Shown here piece after piece: positions 1-6,155 of a stretch of DNA of 9,105 nucleotides. Source of the DNA: an archaeon RBG_16_50_20 (GTDB lineage Archaea; Thermoproteota; Bathyarchaeia; 40CM-2-53-6). The DNA lies in NCBI GenBank assembly GCA_001768965.1, contig MEMY01000079.1, positions 1 to 9,105 of the forward strand, in the 5' to 3' direction. The stretch's first letter is position 1. Each line of letters begins with the position of its first letter. The position numbers and the translations under genes are program-made. The notes below the pieces were generated by a model. That model was not told where the DNA came from. It ran no database searches and was given only the letters and a program-made list of their open reading frames with translations.

Positions 1-5
1 GAGGT
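1..5 (+). promoter_or_regulatory. Ribosome-binding site of the iron-sulfur subunit gene
   Basis: GAGGT matches the anti-Shine-Dalgarno end of archaeal 16S rRNA. It lies 2 nt before GTG 8 and 5 nt before GTG 11, which slightly favours the second GTG as the true start. Confidence 0.5.
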
Positions 6-7
6 CG

Positions 8-805
8 GTGGTGCGGACGCAAACCTCGCAGCAGGCGCAGTCTAATCGAACTGTCACGCTGAAAGTTCTTCGCGCAAATCCCACACGACAGGTTGAGCGT
101 CGCTATCAGACGTTTCAAGTTCCACTTGAGCCTGGGATGACGGTTCTGAACGCTCTGTTATACGCCAAGGAAAAGCTCGATCATTCTATTGCCATCAGGT
201 TTTCATGCAGGATGGCTTCGTGCGGCTCGTGTGGTATGAAGATCAACGGCCTTCCCAAGTTGGCCTGTTACACGCAGGTTACGGAGCTGGGCCGCGGAAC
301 AGTGACTGTCGAGCCCTTGGATCATTACCCATTGGTTCGCGATCTGGTGACCGATTTCCACGGGTTCTTCTCAAAGCACCAGTCGGTCAAGCCCTACATG
401 ATAAGGCGAGATACATCAGAACAAGACACTTCTGAAACAGAATACGTTCAGAGCCCGCGAGAGCTCGAAGACTATCTCCAGTTCTCCTACTGCATTAAGT
501 GTGGCTTGTGTAATGCAGCGTGTCCAACTCTTGCTGCTGACCCGGAGTTCATTGGGCCACAAGCGCTGGGGCAAGCTTACAGATACGTAGCAGATTCAAG
601 GGATGAAGGTTCCCAAGAGAGGGCGAGCATGCTGGATACGGCACATGGGATCTGGCGATGCCACTTCGCAGGCGCCTGCACCTTTGTATGCCCTAAAGGT
701 GTCGATCCTGCCCTCGCAATTCAACGATTAAGAAGAATTGTCATAGCCCCCCCAAAAAGGAGAGGTGCTCCTCTGCTGGTCAAGGGTGCTTCAGAAGGGA
801 CGTGA
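8..805 (+). CDS. sdhB: Succinate dehydrogenase/fumarate reductase iron-sulfur subunit
   Basis: This subunit passes electrons between the FAD flavoprotein subunit and the membrane quinone site of succinate:quinone oxidoreductase, on the cytoplasmic membrane face. The 265-residue frame has an N-terminal plant-type [2Fe-2S] domain with Cys67, Cys72, Cys75 and Cys87 (SCRMASCGSCG...C). The C-terminal half carries CIKCGLCNAACP (Cys162, 165, 168, 172) and a second group Cys218, Cys224, Cys228 followed by Pro. The spacing matches the [4Fe-4S] and [3Fe-4S] ligand pattern of SdhB/FrdB, so all three clusters should be intact. The start is one of two adjacent GTG codons (8 or 11). GAGGT at 1-5 serves as a Shine-Dalgarno site and fits GTG 11 better by spacing. 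The flavoprotein gene is probably just upstream, outside the window. Sequence alone does not separate succinate dehydrogenase from fumarate reductase (frdB). Confidence 0.95.
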   Translation: MVRTQTSQQAQSNRTVTLKVLRANPTRQVERRYQTFQVPLEPGMTVLNALLYAKEKLDHSIAIRFSCRMASCGSCGMKINGLPKLACYTQVTELGRGTVTVEPLDHYPLVRDLVTDFHGFFSKHQSVKPYMIRRDTSEQDTSETEYVQSPRELEDYLQFSYCIKCGLCNAACPTLAADPEFIGPQALGQAYRYVADSRDEGSQERASMLDTAHGIWRCHFAGACTFVCPKGVDPALAIQRLRRIVIAPPKRRGAPLLVKGASEGT

Positions 806-859
806 GGCGGTTTGGGGGTTGATTCTGCCTTTCTCCGAAAGGAGAACAGAGTCCTGGGC

Positions 860-988
860 ATGAACATCAAGTGTGCAACTTGCGGCGGCAGGATCAGACT
901 CTTCATTAATGACATCGCCTCGCCTGGGGAGGTTTGGCCTTTCTGCGAGAAATGCGACACCTACGTCGACGTGGTTCCCGGCGACTGA
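860..988 (+). CDS. Small zinc-ribbon protein (42 residues)
   Basis: An ATG frame of 42 codons encodes two CxxC knuckles, Cys5/Cys8 (KCATCGG) and Cys29/Cys32 (FCEKCD), about 20 residues apart. This is the classic layout of a four-cysteine zinc ribbon. It begins 54 bp after the iron-sulfur subunit stop, on the same strand and in the same reading phase, so it could be cotranscribed. AAAGGAG at 838-844 precedes it by 15 nt, which is long for an archaeal Shine-Dalgarno; CTG at 854 and TTG at 812 are in-frame alternatives. Its last 28 bp overlap the end of the opposite-strand gene at 961-1245. The specific function is unknown. The even CxxC spacing and the lack of stop codons across a complete zinc ribbon make it more likely real than chance. 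Confidence 0.6.
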   Translation: MNIKCATCGGRIRLFINDIASPGEVWPFCEKCDTYVDVVPGD

Positions 989-1245
989 ATCTTTCTTGAC
1001 GCGTCCTTCGGAGTTTGCCATTTAACTCGTTGCCCTTCGCGATGGATGCGGATGTATTCAGACATTGATTCCTCTATCCATTTGTCCGGGCGATAGACCA
1101 AAGCGGTGTTGTGACATCCTCCGCAACGCCATTTGACTCTATCTGGATAAAGAGGAGAGTTAGCCACAAAGAAGTTGTCATACTGACATACTACGCAGGT
1201 CCAGCGCAGACTTCTACCGTCGGGGGAAATGACGAAGTTTTCCAC
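961..1245 (-). CDS. Small protein with two CxxC motifs, putative zinc-binding
   Basis: The 94-residue product has Cys17/Cys20 (WTCVVC) and Cys41/Cys44 (WRCGGC), again a four-cysteine zinc-ribbon arrangement. The intervening segment is aromatic-rich, followed by a charged helical stretch (residues 56-75) and a polar tail. I do not recognise a named family. Nucleic-acid binding would be typical of such ribbons but is inference. The first possible start after an upstream in-frame TGA is GTG at 1243-1245. No clear Shine-Dalgarno precedes it, but an AT-rich CTTAAAGAT (minus strand, 1269-1277) is centred about 28 bp upstream, which fits leaderless archaeal transcription. It is convergent with the small zinc ribbon at 860-988 (28-bp overlap) and divergent from glyS. 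Confidence 0.72.
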   Translation of the reverse strand: MENFVISPDGRSLRWTCVVCQYDNFFVANSPLYPDRVKWRCGGCHNTALVYRPDKWIEESMSEYIRIHREGQRVKWQTPKDASRKIQSPGTTST

Positions 1246-1257
1246 GTGTGCAAATCA

Positions 1258-1280
1258 CGAAACTGAGTATCTTTAAGGAG
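1258..1280 (-). promoter_or_regulatory. Possible TATA-like promoter element for the small gene at 961-1245
   Basis: CTTAAAGAT on the minus strand lies about 28 bp before the GTG start, where an archaeal TATA box would sit for a leaderless mRNA. The match to consensus is only moderate, and the element could also serve glyS on the other strand. Confidence 0.3.
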
Positions 1281-1346
1281 GAGATGGAGAAAAGGATGAG
1301 ACCGTTCCGAAACTAAAGCGAAAAAGCACACAAATGTTGGACGAAG

Positions 1347-3116
1347 ATGAGCTTGGCTGGGATCGACAAATACGAACTATTGTCTGACTTGGCAAAGCGA
1401 CGTGGTTTCTTTTGGCCTTCCTTCGAAATCTATGGCGGCGTCAGCGGCTATCTAGATCTAGGCCCACTTGGCGCAAAAATGAAGCGGCGCATCGAGGACC
1501 GCTGGCTACAACTCTTCGTGTACCAACATGGATTCGCAACAATATCCAGTCCTGTCATCACTCCAGAGCGAGTATTCATCGCATCTGGACACGTCGAACA
1601 CTTCAAGGACTTGATGGTGACCTGCAAGGATTGCCGCCGTCACTTCAAGGCGGATCATGCCATTACGGAAGCGATGCCAGGGCGAACGGATATAGCCACA
1701 GAGGCCATGTCGCCCGCTGAGATTGACTCATTCATATCGGAGAACACAATCCGGTGCCCCGAGTGTGGCGGTCCACTCAGTCAAGCGGAATACTTCTCGA
1801 CGATGTTCAGGACCAATATCGGCCCTTACGGGGACGTGACGGGTTACGCCCGACCCGAAGCTGCCCAGGGTATGTTCGTAGACTTCAAGCGGGTGTTCGA
1901 GGCGAGTAGGGAAAAGCTGCCCCTTGGAATCGCGCAGATTGGGACAGTCATGAGGAATGAGATTTCCCCAAGGCAAGGCCCTATCAGACTTCGAGAGTTC
2001 ACGATAATGGAGCTGGAATTCTTCTTCGACCCGGAAGAACCACGATGTAATTACATGAATCGAGTGAGCGATGTAGAGTTGCCTCTTCTTCTGATGAAAA
2101 GTCGCGAACAGGGTCATTCGAATGTCACACGATTGACGGCTCATGAGGCTGCTGGCACCGGTCTTGTGAAAAATGAGTGGTCAGCGTATTTCATGGCGCT
2201 CTCCGTCAAGTTTGCGAAGTCGCTGGGCATTCCATTAGAAAAGCAAAGGTTTGAAGAGAAGTTATCAACTGAGCGATCGCACTATTCCGCTCAGACCTTT
2301 GATCATCAGATTTGGCTTGATAGATGGGGATGGGTGGAGATAGCTGGACACGCCTATCGAACTGACTTCGACCTCTCGGCTCATATTAAGGGGTCCGGAG
2401 TCGACCTCTCAGTCTTCAAACCGTATGCAACGCCTGTGGAAAAGCAGGTTACTGTGGTAATTCCGAACGAATCCGTTCTTGGACCTACGCTACGTGAGAA
2501 GTCACGAGTCGTCCTAGACGCATTGAAGTCTGCTAATCCTGAAGATTTGAAAAGGGCGTTCAAAGAAACTGGATATTTGGAGATCCAAGGTTTCAGAGTT
2601 CTTCCCTCGCATGTTCGATTCGAAGATCGAACGATACGCGAAACAGGTCGGCGTGTCGTTCCACATGTTATTGAACCTAGTTATGGGGCAGAGAGAATCG
2701 TGTACTCGACATTGGAGTATGCATACAACCGAGTCAAAGATCGGGTCGTTTTGAAAGTCCCTCCAGACTTGGCTCCAATGCAGATGATGGTTTTCCCTCT
2801 GATGGCGAAAGACGACCTACCGGGCATTGCTTCCAGAGTGGCGGACTTCCTGATAGGTAGCGGCTTTGATGTCGAATATGACGATGCTGGCACAATTGGA
2901 AGGAGATACGCTCGTGCCGATGAGATAGGTGTGCCGATTTCAATCACGATTGATTATAATACCCAAAAGAATGAAACAGTCACACTTCGGGACAGAGATT
3001 CTTGGCAACAAGTTCGAATCAAGTGGAGAGACATCCCAGTACTTGTGCTTGATTTTCTCAAAGGAGCAAAGGCTTTTTCCGAGCTGGGGGAGCCTGTTAG
3101 AGTCGATTACGAGTAG
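1347..3116 (+). CDS. glyS: Glycyl-tRNA synthetase, archaeal/eukaryotic alpha2 type
   Basis: This cytoplasmic class II synthetase charges tRNA-Gly with glycine using ATP. The 589-residue length is normal for the dimeric archaeal form. Visible landmarks in order: the N-terminal signature RRGFFWPSFEIYGGVSGY (18-35) with DLGPLG; motif 1 around GFATISSPV (62-70); an insertion with Cys93/Cys96 and Cys137/Cys140 that probably binds zinc; YARPEAAQGMF (167-177); motif 2 beginning RNEISPRQGPIRLREF (203-218); motif 3 PHVIEPSYGAERIVYS (439-454). The C-terminal anticodon-binding domain runs from about 470, with APMQMMVFPL, GRRYARADEIG (518-528) and TVTLRDRDS (544-552). The ATG at 1347 places the conserved KYELLSDLAKRRG at the usual N-terminal position. 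All key motifs are intact. It is probably the first gene of a run with the DUF47 gene and endA. Confidence 0.97.
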   Translation: MSLAGIDKYELLSDLAKRRGFFWPSFEIYGGVSGYLDLGPLGAKMKRRIEDRWLQLFVYQHGFATISSPVITPERVFIASGHVEHFKDLMVTCKDCRRHFKADHAITEAMPGRTDIATEAMSPAEIDSFISENTIRCPECGGPLSQAEYFSTMFRTNIGPYGDVTGYARPEAAQGMFVDFKRVFEASREKLPLGIAQIGTVMRNEISPRQGPIRLREFTIMELEFFFDPEEPRCNYMNRVSDVELPLLLMKSREQGHSNVTRLTAHEAAGTGLVKNEWSAYFMALSVKFAKSLGIPLEKQRFEEKLSTERSHYSAQTFDHQIWLDRWGWVEIAGHAYRTDFDLSAHIKGSGVDLSVFKPYATPVEKQVTVVIPNESVLGPTLREKSRVVLDALKSANPEDLKRAFKETGYLEIQGFRVLPSHVRFEDRTIRETGRRVVPHVIEPSYGAERIVYSTLEYAYNRVKDRVVLKVPPDLAPMQMMVFPLMAKDDLPGIASRVADFLIGSGFDVEYDDAGTIGRRYARADEIGVPISITIDYNTQKNETVTLRDRDSWQQVRIKWRDIPVLVLDFLKGAKAFSELGEPVRVDYE

Positions 3117-3150
3117 CTCAAACCCCACTCCTCTTGGCGCTCCGATGGGC

Positions 3151-3161
3151 TATGATTTAAG
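3151..3161 (+). promoter_or_regulatory. Possible TATA box for the DUF47-endA pair
   Basis: TATGATTTAAG is the most AT-rich element between glyS and the DUF47 gene. It would place transcription initiation near 3182, close to TTG 3181 and about 25 nt before GTG 3208. This rests on composition and position only. Confidence 0.3.
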
Positions 3162-3164
3162 TTC

Positions 3165-3203
3165 TGAACCCCAATAGTAGTTGACTAAGGCATTTGGGGT
3201 TCA
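3165..3203 (+). repeat. Perfect 10-bp inverted repeat before the DUF47 gene
   Basis: TGAACCCCAA (3165-3174) and TTGGGGTTCA (3194-3203) are exact reverse complements separated by 19 nt. The right arm ends 4 nt before the preferred GTG start (3208) and includes GGGGT, the best Shine-Dalgarno candidate for that start. The repeat could act as a DNA operator or as an RNA hairpin that hides the ribosome-binding site. A related imperfect copy of the left arm (CTCAAACCCCA, 3117-3127) lies immediately after the glyS stop. Confidence 0.65.
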
Positions 3204-3207
3204 ACGC

Positions 3208-3867
3208 GTGACCTTCCCTATCGAAACTGAAGCCAATATACGCCGCAGAATGCTCGACCTTTGCCAAACTCATGCCAGAAATGTCGTCGAAATAACCCGA
3301 CAACTTGTGGTTTTGTTGGACAATCTGGCTGAAAGGAAACCAAAGCTTGCGAAAGACAACTATCAGAGCATTTTGAAGACTCTAGAGGAGAACGATAAAA
3401 ACAAAACGACATTCCTGAGTGAAGTTGCTTCTGTTGGCAGTCTGCTTATCAGCAGAGAGGATTTCCTCCGACTTCTGTTCAGGCTTGGCGAAGTGGCTGA
3501 ATATTGCGAGGCTATGGCTTTCCGACTGATGGGTATTGTTGATCTCAAATGGAAATTGGACACAAAGAGGCTGCAGAGTGTGTCTCATTTGATGAGCTCC
3601 GTCCTTAAGGAGATCTCGAAAGTAAGAGAGACTCTTCACTCATTGTCTTTTGATGCTGAAAAAGCGATTGAGACTGCGAGGGCAGTCGAGGAACTGGAAC
3701 GCCAGATCGACGCGGAGTCGCGAAAACTTGACATGGATTTGATCTCGAGCAGAATCTCCCTCCAAGATCTGCTGTTTTTCAGGGATCTGGTGGAAAGGGC
3801 GGAAAAGATTGCAGATATTGGCGTAGATGTTGTTGATCATATACGCGTCCTCGCTCTGACAGCATGA
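3208..3867 (+). CDS. DUF47/PhoU-like family protein
   Basis: The product is an all-helical protein of about 219 residues resembling the PhoU-related DUF47 family, often associated with phosphate (Pit-type) transport or its regulation. Family traits visible here are the start FPIETEANIRRRMLDLCQTH, long amphipathic helices with heptad-like leucines, a central LLISREDFLRL (conserved ISREDF-type segment), then AEYCEAMAFRL, and a C-terminal RDLVERAEKIADIGVDVVDH with acidic residues that may bind metal in PhoU-like bundles. No membrane segment is present. I prefer GTG 3208, which has GGGGT at 3196-3200 as a wobble-paired Shine-Dalgarno and gives MTFPIETEANIRRRM. TTG 3181, directly after a TAG, would add nine residues. 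No phosphate transporter gene is in the window, so the role is assigned by family only. Confidence 0.82.
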   Translation: MTFPIETEANIRRRMLDLCQTHARNVVEITRQLVVLLDNLAERKPKLAKDNYQSILKTLEENDKNKTTFLSEVASVGSLLISREDFLRLLFRLGEVAEYCEAMAFRLMGIVDLKWKLDTKRLQSVSHLMSSVLKEISKVRETLHSLSFDAEKAIETARAVEELERQIDAESRKLDMDLISSRISLQDLLFFRDLVERAEKIADIGVDVVDHIRVLALTA

Positions 3868-3879
3868 AGTGACCAGTAA

Positions 3880-4440
3880 ATGAGCGAGCCCATCATTGCT
3901 GAGCTAATTGGAACTCGGCTGATCGTATGGGACCACAGAAACGGAATGAGCCTATATCGCATGGGGTTTTTCGGGAAACCTGTCGGTATTCCAAAACCGA
4001 AACCGGACCAAGATTTCAAGGCTCCTCTAATGCTTGACTTTATGGAAGGACTGTACCTACTTGACAGGAAGATAATCAGAGTTGTCGATGTGAAGACTTC
4101 TAAGCCGGTCAGCCGATCAAAGGTCCTTGCTGTCGCGAATAAAACCTACAAGCAGTTCGAATTAGGCTATGGGGCATACGAGAACCTCCGCAACAAGGGC
4201 CTAATTGTGACTCCTGGAATCAGATTTGGCTCCGACTTCGCTATCTATGAGCACGGGCCCGGTATAGATCACGCGCCTTTCATCGTGACAGTCAAACGAG
4301 AGGAGGACACGATGGGGCCATTTGAGGTTGTACTAGCTGGAAGACTCGCAACAACGGTGCGCAAACAATTTACAATAGCGGTGCCCAAGCGGCGAGGAAA
4401 GAAGGTCAATTATCTGGTCTTTCGATGGTTCAAGGCCTGA
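3880..4440 (+). CDS. endA: tRNA-splicing endonuclease subunit EndA
   Basis: EndA cuts introns out of precursor tRNAs (and rRNAs) at bulge-helix-bulge motifs. At 186 residues this is the short archaeal form, either homotetrameric or the catalytic subunit of a heterotetramer. The N-terminal domain holds GFFGKPVGIPKPK (29-41) followed by APLMLDFMEGLYLLDRK. The C-terminal nuclease domain has YENLRNKGLIV (100-110), then RFGSDFAIY (115-123), DHAPFIV (130-136) and TTVRKQF (158-164). The likely catalytic triad is Tyr123, His131 and Lys162; the His-Lys spacing of 31 equals that of the Methanocaldococcus enzyme. The ATG is 12 bp after the DUF47 stop, with GTGA at 3869-3872 as a weak Shine-Dalgarno, so the two genes are probably cotranscribed. 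It converges with the acetyltransferase gene, with only 9 bp between stops. Confidence 0.93.
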   Translation: MSEPIIAELIGTRLIVWDHRNGMSLYRMGFFGKPVGIPKPKPDQDFKAPLMLDFMEGLYLLDRKIIRVVDVKTSKPVSRSKVLAVANKTYKQFELGYGAYENLRNKGLIVTPGIRFGSDFAIYEHGPGIDHAPFIVTVKREEDTMGPFEVVLAGRLATTVRKQFTIAVPKRRGKKVNYLVFRWFKA

Positions 4441-4449
4441 ATGACCTCT

Positions 4450-5325
4450 CTATCGAACGCGCATACTCATCTGCACGATTCGCAAATCCTTCTTGAAGCC
4501 CAACTTCTCGAATAGCCTTCGTGCGACTTCGTCGGTCTCCTCTAACCAAACGTTCAAGACCGTTATCTCTTTTCTCTGTAAGCGATTCATGCTCATCGTG
4601 ATTTCTATCGTGGCAAGTCCTCGCGCTCTGTAGAGAGGATGTGTGAACATTGCCTCTATGTTTGCGGTGCGGTTTCCTGTTAATGTAATTAGGCAAGCGC
4701 TCACGATCTTGTCCGCCGCCTTGCTGATGAAGGACGATTCAGGGAGAAAGGTCCCCTTGATCCCCGTCATTATGTCATGTAACTTTCTCTCAATCGAGGG
4801 GTCAGCGACTGATTTTTCTTTCTTCCTGGCATACGATTCTTGCATCAGCTTTACCAACGCCGGGATGTCATGCTCAGTTGGGTTCGACAAAGGCAGAATC
4901 GGCATGATGTTCGTTTGCACCACGCTTCCACCGAAACGCAGCAGTGTGTTCCTCTTCTCGAAGCCGCTTCTTGAAAGAGGCTCCGCGAAATTCTCAGAAG
5001 CGTTCACTTCAATTTCCTGGACTTTCCTTTTTATGAGATGATCCCGAAGACCAGAAATCGCAGTAGCTATGACATCGGAACTTTCGGGGGAGAAATGCTC
5101 GACAATAGCCGTCGCGTTTGATGTCCGAAGCGTGAACAGTGCGAGCGGTTGCACCGAAAGTAGAACACTCCAACGATCGCCTCCTTTTTTCAGGGCTTCG
5201 ATAAGTGCGCTCTTGCTATCACACTGGGGAAACGCGTGATTCATGAAAAGCTTGTTCGCAAATGTGAAGCTCGCTATGTAATCTAGTGCATCAGCCGACA
5301 TCTTTGAAACGCTTGTTAACATCAT
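4450..5325 (-). CDS. GNAT-family N-acetyltransferase with duplicated GNAT fold
   Basis: The 291-residue protein appears to be two GNAT halves in tandem. The C-terminal half (about 145-291) has the acetyl-CoA-binding motif A in FTHPLYRARGLAT (R233-A-R-G236-L-A238), followed by VLNVWLEETDEVARRLFEKLGF, the usual motif B and final strand. The N-terminal half (about 1-130) keeps the same ending (EIEVNASENFAEPLSRSGF) but shows no R/QxxGxG/A loop, so it probably does not bind acetyl-CoA itself. The substrate cannot be read from the sequence. ATG 5325 (or the adjacent ATG 5322) is preceded by a strong AGGAG on the minus strand (5332-5336) at 6 nt spacing, which fixes the start. The gene is divergent from the membrane zinc-ribbon gene at 5390. 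Confidence 0.88.
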   Translation of the reverse strand: MMLTSVSKMSADALDYIASFTFANKLFMNHAFPQCDSKSALIEALKKGGDRWSVLLSVQPLALFTLRTSNATAIVEHFSPESSDVIATAISGLRDHLIKRKVQEIEVNASENFAEPLSRSGFEKRNTLLRFGGSVVQTNIMPILPLSNPTEHDIPALVKLMQESYARKKEKSVADPSIERKLHDIMTGIKGTFLPESSFISKAADKIVSACLITLTGNRTANIEAMFTHPLYRARGLATIEITMSMNRLQRKEITVLNVWLEETDEVARRLFEKLGFKKDLRIVQMSMRVR

Positions 5326-5331
5326 GAACGA

Positions 5332-5336
5332 CTCCT
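5332..5336 (-). promoter_or_regulatory. Ribosome-binding site of the GNAT gene
   Basis: AGGAG on the minus strand sits 6 nt before ATG 5325. It is the clearest Shine-Dalgarno in the window and supports this start over internal ones. Confidence 0.75.
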
Positions 5337-5350
5337 AGGCGTCGAAAAAG

Positions 5351-5378
5351 CACATATTCAACCCGAATAATCAATTTT
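5351..5378. promoter_or_regulatory. Shared AT-rich divergent promoter region
   Basis: The 64 bp between the GNAT and membrane-protein starts hold one AT-rich core (GAATAATCAATTTT, 5365-5378). On the plus strand it lies about 20-25 bp before ATG 5390, as expected for a leaderless transcript. On the minus strand it would give a short leader carrying the AGGAG. Assignment is by position and composition. Confidence 0.35.
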
Positions 5379-5389
5379 GTTAGATCCAC

Positions 5390-5668
5390 ATGTATAGAGG
5401 GCTGATCGCTTCAGGCGCGATCTTGGCCATTTTCGGCGTTTTCCTTGTGTTGACGGATTGGTACGTGCCTTTGGGGGTCTCAGTATTCGGCCTTCCCATC
5501 TCCATTGCCGGCGGCATAATGTTCGCACTTGGTTTTATGCGTGGTGAGCCGCAACCCGTGGAACCCGAGCCGGGGAAGAAATTCTGTTGGTACTGCATGG
5601 CCCAGATCCCAAAGAACTCCGTGAAATGTCCAACCTGCAGTCTGCCGCAGCATGAGGCTCGAGACTGA
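5390..5668 (+). CDS. Small membrane protein with C-terminal zinc ribbon
   Basis: The 92-residue product has two predicted transmembrane helices, about residues 4-22 (LIASGAILAIFGVFLVL) and 29-50 (glycine-rich, GLPISIAGGIMFALGF). A proline/glutamate linker (52-62) follows, then a four-cysteine zinc ribbon, Cys66/Cys69 (FCWYC) and Cys80/Cys83 (KCPTC). The short loop between the helices suggests a hairpin in the cytoplasmic membrane with the ribbon on the same side as the N-terminus, most likely the cytosol. Similar hairpin-plus-zinc-ribbon proteins are common in archaea and lack a defined role. ATG 5390 lacks a good Shine-Dalgarno but has an AT-rich element about 24 bp upstream. AAGGAG at 5668-5673 overlaps its stop, yet no convincing downstream gene follows on this strand. 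Confidence 0.82.
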   Translation: MYRGLIASGAILAIFGVFLVLTDWYVPLGVSVFGLPISIAGGIMFALGFMRGEPQPVEPEPGKKFCWYCMAQIPKNSVKCPTCSLPQHEARD

Positions 5669-5699
5669 AGGAGAAAGTGCGTGACGGCTGAACCTACTT

Positions 5700-6155
5700 T
5701 CAACCGCTTTGCTTCTTGTACTCAGTCTTGTCTTCAGATGGTTCGAGGTTTCGGCGCAGTTCAATATGCGCTTCTCCTTCCATTATTTTCCTTTGTAGAG
5801 CGGTGATCAGCTCATCAATGTCCTCGTGATTCAGGCCAATCTGTCTGAGGGCTCCAAGCGTTTCCTCGGACAACGTTGCTGCGATGTTCGGGCCTCCGTA
5901 TCCTTCCATGCCGATCGCATCAAATTTCAACCGAGTGTCTCTGAGTTCGAAGTATCCTGAAATGTATGTAACCCGGCCTTGTTCGTCGAGAGAATCAATG
6001 TAGACTTCTAGATCCTTCGGAAGTTCGGGTCGGGTCAAGTCGATGGCACGTCCTCCAATGCTGAGTTGGTTCTCGATGGAGCATCTAGTCAATATACTTG
6101 TTTCGGATATGGCAAAAGTGGTGACTTGAGCTGTTAGAACGGCTTTCGGACTCAA
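5700..6155 (-). CDS. Conserved-looking hypothetical protein, family not recognised
   Basis: I do not recognise this 151-residue protein. The first two thirds alternate hydrophobic and polar residues as in a beta-rich domain (for example ILTRCSIENQLSIGG and VTYISGYFELRD), with YGGPN at 86-90. The last third is helical and charged (GLNHEDIDELITALQRKIM, 107-125) and ends in a lysine/glutamate-rich tail. It has no signal peptide or membrane segment and a single cysteine (Cys25), so it is not a zinc ribbon. The longest frame starts at TTG 6155, which would overlap the divergent MBL gene start by 25 bp. An in-frame TTG at 6092 (130 residues) avoids that overlap, but neither has a clear ribosome-binding site. 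The protein-like composition and the lack of a better frame on the other strand support coding. Confidence 0.68.
   Translation of the reverse strand: MSPKAVLTAQVTTFAISETSILTRCSIENQLSIGGRAIDLTRPELPKDLEVYIDSLDEQGRVTYISGYFELRDTRLKFDAIGMEGYGGPNIAATLSEETLGALRQIGLNHEDIDELITALQRKIMEGEAHIELRRNLEPSEDKTEYKKQSG
6120..6124 (+). promoter_or_regulatory. Ribosome-binding site supporting the CTG start
   Basis: GGTGA matches the archaeal Shine-Dalgarno core (GGAGGTGA) and is 6 nt before CTG 6131. It overlaps the TGA that closes the reading frame upstream. Confidence 0.4.

Noticed and set aside
721..1021. Two minus-strand frames (721-960 and 791-1021) over the end of sdhB and the small zinc-ribbon gene
   Set aside because: The products are low-complexity and arginine/serine/proline-rich, and they overlap better-supported genes.
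1728..2144. 138-codon minus-strand frame inside glyS
   Set aside because: It is antisense to the conserved catalytic core of glycyl-tRNA synthetase, and its translation has no domain character.
4643..5041. 132-codon plus-strand frame inside the GNAT gene
   Set aside because: It is antisense to the acetyl-CoA-binding half of the GNAT protein. The serine/phenylalanine-rich product looks like a shadow.
5681..5806. 41-residue plus ORF from GTG 5681 with AAGGAG 7 nt upstream
   Set aside because: The ribosome-binding sequence is well placed, but the ORF is antisense to the 151-residue minus gene and its product has no recognisable motif. It remains a weak possibility.
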